Assembly: GCA_050949725.1 (NCBI GenBank)
Contig: JBMNGH010000003.1
Coordinates: 159,467-223,466, forward strand
Source of the DNA: JBMNGH01 sp050949725
GTDB taxonomy: Bacteria; Bacillota; Thermosediminibacteria; Thermosediminibacterales; Tepidanaerobacteraceae
Direction: 5' to 3'
Length of the DNA: 64,000 bases
Shown: piece after piece, positions 60,548-64,000 of the stretch
How positions within the stretch are numbered: position 1 is the stretch's first letter
Layout: the number at the start of each line of letters is the position of its first letter
Position numbers and translations under genes: made by a program
The notes under the pieces: model-generated
The model's database searches: none
What the model was told of the DNA's origin: nothing
The model's input: only the letters and a program-made list of their open reading frames with translations

Positions 60548-61552
60548 TCAGCTTACCTCTATCGGTATTCCTGTATTAATTGATTTTAAGCATGCCTCAA
60601 TAATCTTAACCGCATACATCACACTTTCCGTCGGGACGATGTAATCACTGCCCGAAATGGTAGCCTCTACGAAATGTGCTATCTCTTCTTTTAAGCTGCC
60701 AAATACCCTGCCATTGATTTCAGGCCAGTGAAGTGTGTCAGGAAACAAAACATCCCTTTTTGTAAATATCGAAAGGCCCTGTTCGCGTATATCAACGTAT
60801 CCGACTCCTTTAGTCCCAACAACTTCCGCACTAGTAACTATCCCGAGGGCAGGGTTGTCAGGCAGCGCCCACGAAAGCTCAAGACAACCGATAGCACCGT
60901 TTTCAAATGTTAAAATAGCCATAATTGCATCTTCCGAATCCACATCCGAATTCACCTTTGATACCTTCTGAGCATATACCCTCTTTACATTCGAGCCCGC
61001 ATACCACAACATGAGATCAATGTCGTGGACTCCCAAAAAATACAAGATCGATACCCTGCCCTTCAACCGCTTTGCCGATGTCGAAGGATTCGTCCTCTTA
61101 AGGGACAGATGAACAGGTTCACCAATTTCCCCTTTCGATATCGACTCATACAATTGCTGATAACGAGGATCAAATCTCAACACATGGGCGACCATCAACC
61201 TGACTCCTGCTCTGTCAGCAGCCTCTTTTATAATCGCTGCCTCTTTATACGTCTTTGCAATCGGTTTTTCAATCAAGATATCCTTTTTTGCAAAAGCCGT
61301 GGCTATCGCCGGTTTCACATGATGTTCTTCGGGCACACATATGCTGACTGCTTCTATGTCAGTTCTCTTCAGCATTTCTTTATAGCTGGTATAATAATCA
61401 CAGTTGTACTGGTCAGCAGTTTTTCGTGCCAGCACCTCGTCGATATCGGTGACCGCAACGAGACTTGCATCCGTAAGCTCACTTATTATCCTAGCATGTA
61501 GGCTTCCTATTAATCCAAGGCCGATAACACCCATTCCAAGTTTTCTTCCCAC
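60548..61552 (-). CDS. Gfo/Idh/MocA family oxidoreductase
   Basis: The protein starts with a Rossmann motif GVIGLGLIGSLHARII and has the family EKPIAKTYKEA with the catalytic Lys, then the C-terminal domain with YFLGVHDIDLMLWYAG. Members oxidise sugars, inositols or related hydroxy compounds with NAD(P). The start is GTG at 61552 with GGGAGG seven bases upstream; an earlier ATG at 61567 is inside that site. It is the first gene of the second island operon, and the MITE and repeat B lie just ahead of it. Confidence 0.87.
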   Translation of the reverse strand: MGRKLGMGVIGLGLIGSLHARIISELTDASLVAVTDIDEVLARKTADQYNCDYYTSYKEMLKRTDIEAVSICVPEEHHVKPAIATAFAKKDILIEKPIAKTYKEAAIIKEAADRAGVRLMVAHVLRFDPRYQQLYESISKGEIGEPVHLSLKRTNPSTSAKRLKGRVSILYFLGVHDIDLMLWYAGSNVKRVYAQKVSKVNSDVDSEDAIMAILTFENGAIGCLELSWALPDNPALGIVTSAEVVGTKGVGYVDIREQGLSIFTKRDVLFPDTLHWPEINGRVFGSLKEEIAHFVEATISGSDYIVPTESVMYAVKIIEACLKSINTGIPIEVS

Positions 61553-61567
61553 ACTATTACCTCCCAC

Positions 61568-61706
61568 AAAATAACTTATTGAACATCAATCACTGGCTAA
61601 TTCTTACTATATAAGAATAATCCAAGTCTCAGTATAATAAATATGCAGACAACGTCCCCAAAATGCTAAAAGTAAAAAAATGCAAAAAGTAAAAAATTTG
61701 CATATT
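61568..61706 (-). other. Upstream region of the second island operon
   Basis: The minus strand has a direct repeat TTTTTACTTTTTGCATTT / TTTTTACTTTTAGCATTT, and TGCAAA/TTTGCA flank part of it (61681-61702). It may hold the operon control region. No clear promoter is seen. Confidence 0.35.
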
Positions 61707-61762
61707 AAGAACCCCACCCGAAACACAATAAAAGATTGCTGTCAGGGCTCGGGAACCTTGTT
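61707..61762. repeat. Dispersed short repeat, copy B
   Basis: Fifty-six bases from AAGAACCCCACCCGAAACAC to CTCGGGAACCTTGTT resemble copy A at 21712-21769, with the identical core CAATAAAAGATTGCTGTC. It abuts the MITE-like element. Confidence 0.75.
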
Positions 61763-61778
61763 GCTTCATAATAATAAT

Positions 61779-61958
61779 GGGGCTGTCGCACTAGCATATA
61801 AATAAACATTAGTGGATCGCCCCTCTTTTTTATTTTTTTATGCTTTTTTATGGTTTTTTAATGTTTTTTAGGTTTTTTTAGGTTTTTTTGATTTTGTTAA
61901 TATCTTTTAGAATCGTAAATAATTTAAGGGGCTGTACACTGTTTAGTGCGACAGCCCC
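61779..61958. mobile_element. MITE-like element with 15-bp terminal inverted repeats
   Basis: GGGGCTGTCGCACTA at 61779-61793 is matched exactly in reverse at 61944-61958, giving a 180-bp element. Each end folds on itself: left GGGG..CACTA / TAGTG..CCCC (to 61823), right GGGGCTGT-A-CACT / AGTG-CG-ACAGCCCC (from 61928). The middle is a run of T-rich units of about 11 bases (TTTTTTATGC and similar). No transposase is encoded. Ends beginning GGGG(C/T)TGTCGCACTA are common in several IS families, so an IS relative probably mobilises it. No target duplication is apparent. The right hairpin may double as the prfB terminator. Confidence 0.7.
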
Positions 61959-62003
61959 AAAGTCCATCCAATCCGTTTCTTGGCCACTAAATATTAGTTG
62001 TAT

Positions 62004-63105
62004 TTACCTTAATTGTGATTTTAGATAAGCGTTTATAAATGGATCGATTTCCCCGTCCATTACAGCTTGAATGTTGCCGATCTCAACATTTGTCCTGTGA
62101 TCTTTGACCATGCTGTAAGGGTGAAATACGTAAGACCTTATCTGGCTTCCCCAAGCTATCTCTCGCTGCGTTCCCCTTATTTTTTCAAGCTCTTTTTGTT
62201 GCTCTTTTTGGTAAATATCAAAAAGCCTGGCTTTCAAAATCTTCATCGCCGTGTTTCGGTTGCTCTGCTGAGACCGCTCATTTTGACATGAAACAACAAT
62301 GCCTGTAGGTATATGCGTTATGCGAACCGCCGATTCAGTTTTGTTGACATGTTGACCTCCCGCACCACCGGACCTGAAAGTATCAATTTTTAAGTCTTCT
62401 GGCCTAATTTCTATCTCAATATCATCGTCTATTTCAGGCACAACGTCGACCGAAGCAAACGATGTATGGCGGCGGCTCGCAGAATCAAACGGGGAAATCC
62501 TCACAAGCCTGTGGACACCTTTTTCACATTTTAGGTACCCAAAAGCATTCAAGCCTTCAACAAGTATGGTTACGCTTTTTATACCGGCTTCATCACCGGG
62601 AAGCAGATCGAGTGTCGTAACTTTATAATTGTTATTCTCTGTCCATCTTGTATACATTCTGAGCAGCATTTGCACCCAGTCCTGCGATTCGGTGCCACCT
62701 GCACCAGAATGTAGAGACAGTATAGCATTCTTTCTGTCATACTTGCCTGAAAGGAGGGTATCCAGCTTGAATTTTTCCAACATTTTCTTGAATTCTTCCG
62801 TTTGTTCATACAGCTCCTGTTCTAATTCATCACCATCGTCTGATTCGATACATAGTTGGAACATTATTTCAAGGTCTTCAAAATCGCTCTCCAATTTTTT
62901 AAAATTGTCTGCCCTTTCTTTTAGTTCATTCAGTTCCCTGAGTACATTTTGGGCTTTTGTTTGGTCCTCCCAAAACCCGGGAGCTATAGTCTCTGCTTCA
63001 AGTTTTTTGACCTGTTCTCTTATCGTTTCTATTTCAAAGAGAATCCCTCAGTTTCATGATTTCATCATTCATTGAGGTTATCTGATTTCTACAATCCTCA
63101 ATCAT
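62004..63105 (-). CDS. prfB: Peptide chain release factor 2, with programmed +1 frameshift
   Basis: Translation starts at ATG 63105 with GGAGG upstream, runs 23 codons (MIEDCRNQITSMNDEIMKLR, then DSL) to a TGA at 63034-63036, then shifts +1 and continues IETIREQVKKLEAE to the end. The long frame has the GGQ motif in RSGGAGGQHVNKTESAVRI and the stop-recognition region around VSPFDSASRRHTSF (here ISPFDSASRRHTSF). Total length is about 366 residues, normal for RF2. RF2 releases peptides at UGA and UAA; the in-frame UGA senses RF2 level. It lies downstream of secA, as in many Firmicutes. Confidence 0.95.
63033..63050 (-). promoter_or_regulatory. prfB programmed frameshift site
   Basis: On the minus strand the message reads CTGAGGGATTCTCTTTGAAA. 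CTT TGA is the slip site (63034-63039) and GAGGGA just upstream is the internal Shine-Dalgarno-like element. The spacing is close to the usual form, although canonical sites have AGGGGGTATCTTTGAC. Confidence 0.9.
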
Positions 63106-63172
63106 GTATAATCCTCCTTTTTTTGGTTCGATTAGTATTTAGTATATATCAGAGCTATGGTAAAGATGGCTA

Positions 63173-64000
63173 TCAAATATTTCGACCACAGCATTTCTTG
63201 TATTTTTTACCACTCCCACACGGGCACGGATCATTCCTGCCAATCTTTTTTTTCTTTCTGACAGGTTGCTGTTTATTGTCGCCACCTTCACCGTGCGAGT
63301 AAGACATATTATATGTCGTCTGTTGTCTTTCAGGTGTGCTCTTTACCTTTAATCTAAACAGGTAACGAATGGTATCTTCTTGAATACCCCTTATCATCTC
63401 TTGGAACATCTCATAACCTTCCATCTTGTATTCTATGACAGGGTCTCTTTGGCCATAGGCCCTCAGACCTATCCCTTCACGGAGTTGGGCCATCGAGTCA
63501 ATGTGATCCATCCATTTTTCTATCCACAACTTTTCAGCATTATATACCTTTCAAGTTCTCTCATGGTTTCAGATCCGAGTTCGGTTTCTTTTTCCTCATA
63601 TGCGTCTAAAGCACATTGAATAATAGATTGCCTTACTTCGTCTCGGGTCATGCTTGAGTATTCACTAGGAATAACTTGTCCTTTGAACGGAAATATATCT
63701 GATAAATAATCCGAAAGCCCTTTCAAGTCCCATTCTTCAGGGTGTATTTCCTTTCCCCGCATAAAATATCAAGCAGGCTTTCAACTACTTCTATTATCAT
63801 TTGTTTTATGTTTTCTTTTAAGTCCTCTTTTTTCCAGAACCTTACGACGTTGAGAATAGATAACCTCTCTTTGGGTATTCATCACGTCCATCGTATTCCA
63901 GGACATGTTTTTCTAATATTAAAGTTTCCTCGCCTCAACCTTTTTTCTGGGCATTTTCTATGGCTTTTTGTAACAAGATGATGTTCAATTGGCTGGTCTT
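63173..64000 (-). pseudogene. secA: SecA, 3' part, interrupted by frameshifts (probable sequence errors)
   Basis: The C-terminal part of the preprotein translocase ATPase is spread over at least three frames. Near 64000 DQPIEHH-like and VLEYDDVMNTQREVIYSQRR are readable, then GKEIHPEEWDLKGL to RELERYIMLK (63762-63520). KWMDHIDSMAQLREGIGLRA and the SEC-C zinc end CPCGSGKKYKKCCG follow (63529-63173). At 63505-63530 the true reading KVVDRKWMD needs two single-A corrections in A-runs, and more indels are needed near 63850-63950. SecA is essential and usually single-copy, so errors in the sequence are more likely than a dead gene. The 5' part lies outside the window. secA-prfB order is normal. Confidence 0.8.

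Noticed and set aside
61779..61958. Complete insertion sequence
   Set aside because: At 180 bp with a T-rich core it cannot encode a transposase; called MITE-like instead.

Overview
The window reads as a low-GC, anaerobic, flagellated member of the Firmicutes (class Clostridia). The evidence is the Gram-positive flagellar gene order (comFC, yvyF, flgM, flgN, flgK, flgL, DUF6470, fliW, csrA, hag, flaG, fliD, fliS), strong AGGAGG ribosome-binding sites with many TTG and GTG starts, ferredoxin-linked enzymes (2-oxoacid:ferredoxin oxidoreductase, two tungsten-type aldehyde:ferredoxin oxidoreductases) and lipoprotein-type binding proteins. A thermophilic or syntrophic amino-acid fermenter would fit, but that is inference. 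Almost every gene is on the minus strand.

Region 1 (1-15.7 kb). After the 3' end of a flavo-diiron protein gene and a gene-poor stretch with a ribF scrap and a tiny peptide ORF, one long minus-strand block runs from 14822 down to 1300. It begins with a very small bacterial microcompartment locus: BMC-H shell protein, class V aminotransferase, BMC-P, BMC-T and a hydantoinase/allantoinase-like amidohydrolase. Both enzymes carry the same extra EutQ-like N-terminal domain. Next come porGDAB (2-oxoacid:ferredoxin oxidoreductase) and a split ADP-forming acyl-CoA synthetase, then a partial oligopeptide ABC transporter (no second permease, no binding protein) and a nitroreductase. A Crp/Fnr-type regulator is divergent from the shell operon. 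A reasonable reading is transamination to a 2-oxoacid, oxidation to acyl-CoA with ferredoxin reduction, and ATP from acyl-CoA, with a cyclic ureide opened inside the shell. The true substrate is not visible.

Region 2 (15.9-35.6 kb). A polar amino-acid ABC transporter lies behind a lysine riboswitch, so it is probably a lysine importer. A chemoreceptor gene lies behind a cyclic-di-GMP-I riboswitch. Then come trmL, a zinc-ribbon gene with an unassigned structured leader, and the late flagellar genes. The flagellin gene is broken by many frameshifts and a duplicated segment. Its leader keeps a sigma-D promoter and a CsrA-type hairpin, and csrA-fliW lie nearby.

Region 3 (35.7-61.6 kb) is a metabolic island of two minus-strand operons. 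The first (49587 to 35767) encodes a class V aminotransferase, a DUF917 protein, a BMP-type nucleoside-like ABC importer, an iron-sulfur flavoprotein, an AorABC-like NAD-linked tungsten aldehyde oxidoreductase with a MoaD-like protein, and a second class V aminotransferase. The other (61552 to 49959) encodes a Gfo/Idh dehydrogenase, another AOR-MoaD pair, a ribose-type ABC importer with an unusual permease-ATPase fusion, an M20 amidohydrolase, a threonine-synthase-like enzyme and a creatininase-family amidohydrolase. Together with the microcompartment they suggest use of nitrogen-rich compounds such as ureides, purines or N-acyl amino acids.

Region 4 (61.7-64 kb) holds a short dispersed repeat (a second copy is at 21.7 kb), a MITE-like element with 15-bp inverted ends, prfB with its programmed +1 frameshift, and the 3' part of secA broken by small indels, at least some in homopolymers. 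Those indels look more like sequence errors than gene decay. No tRNA, rRNA, CRISPR array or transposase gene was found.
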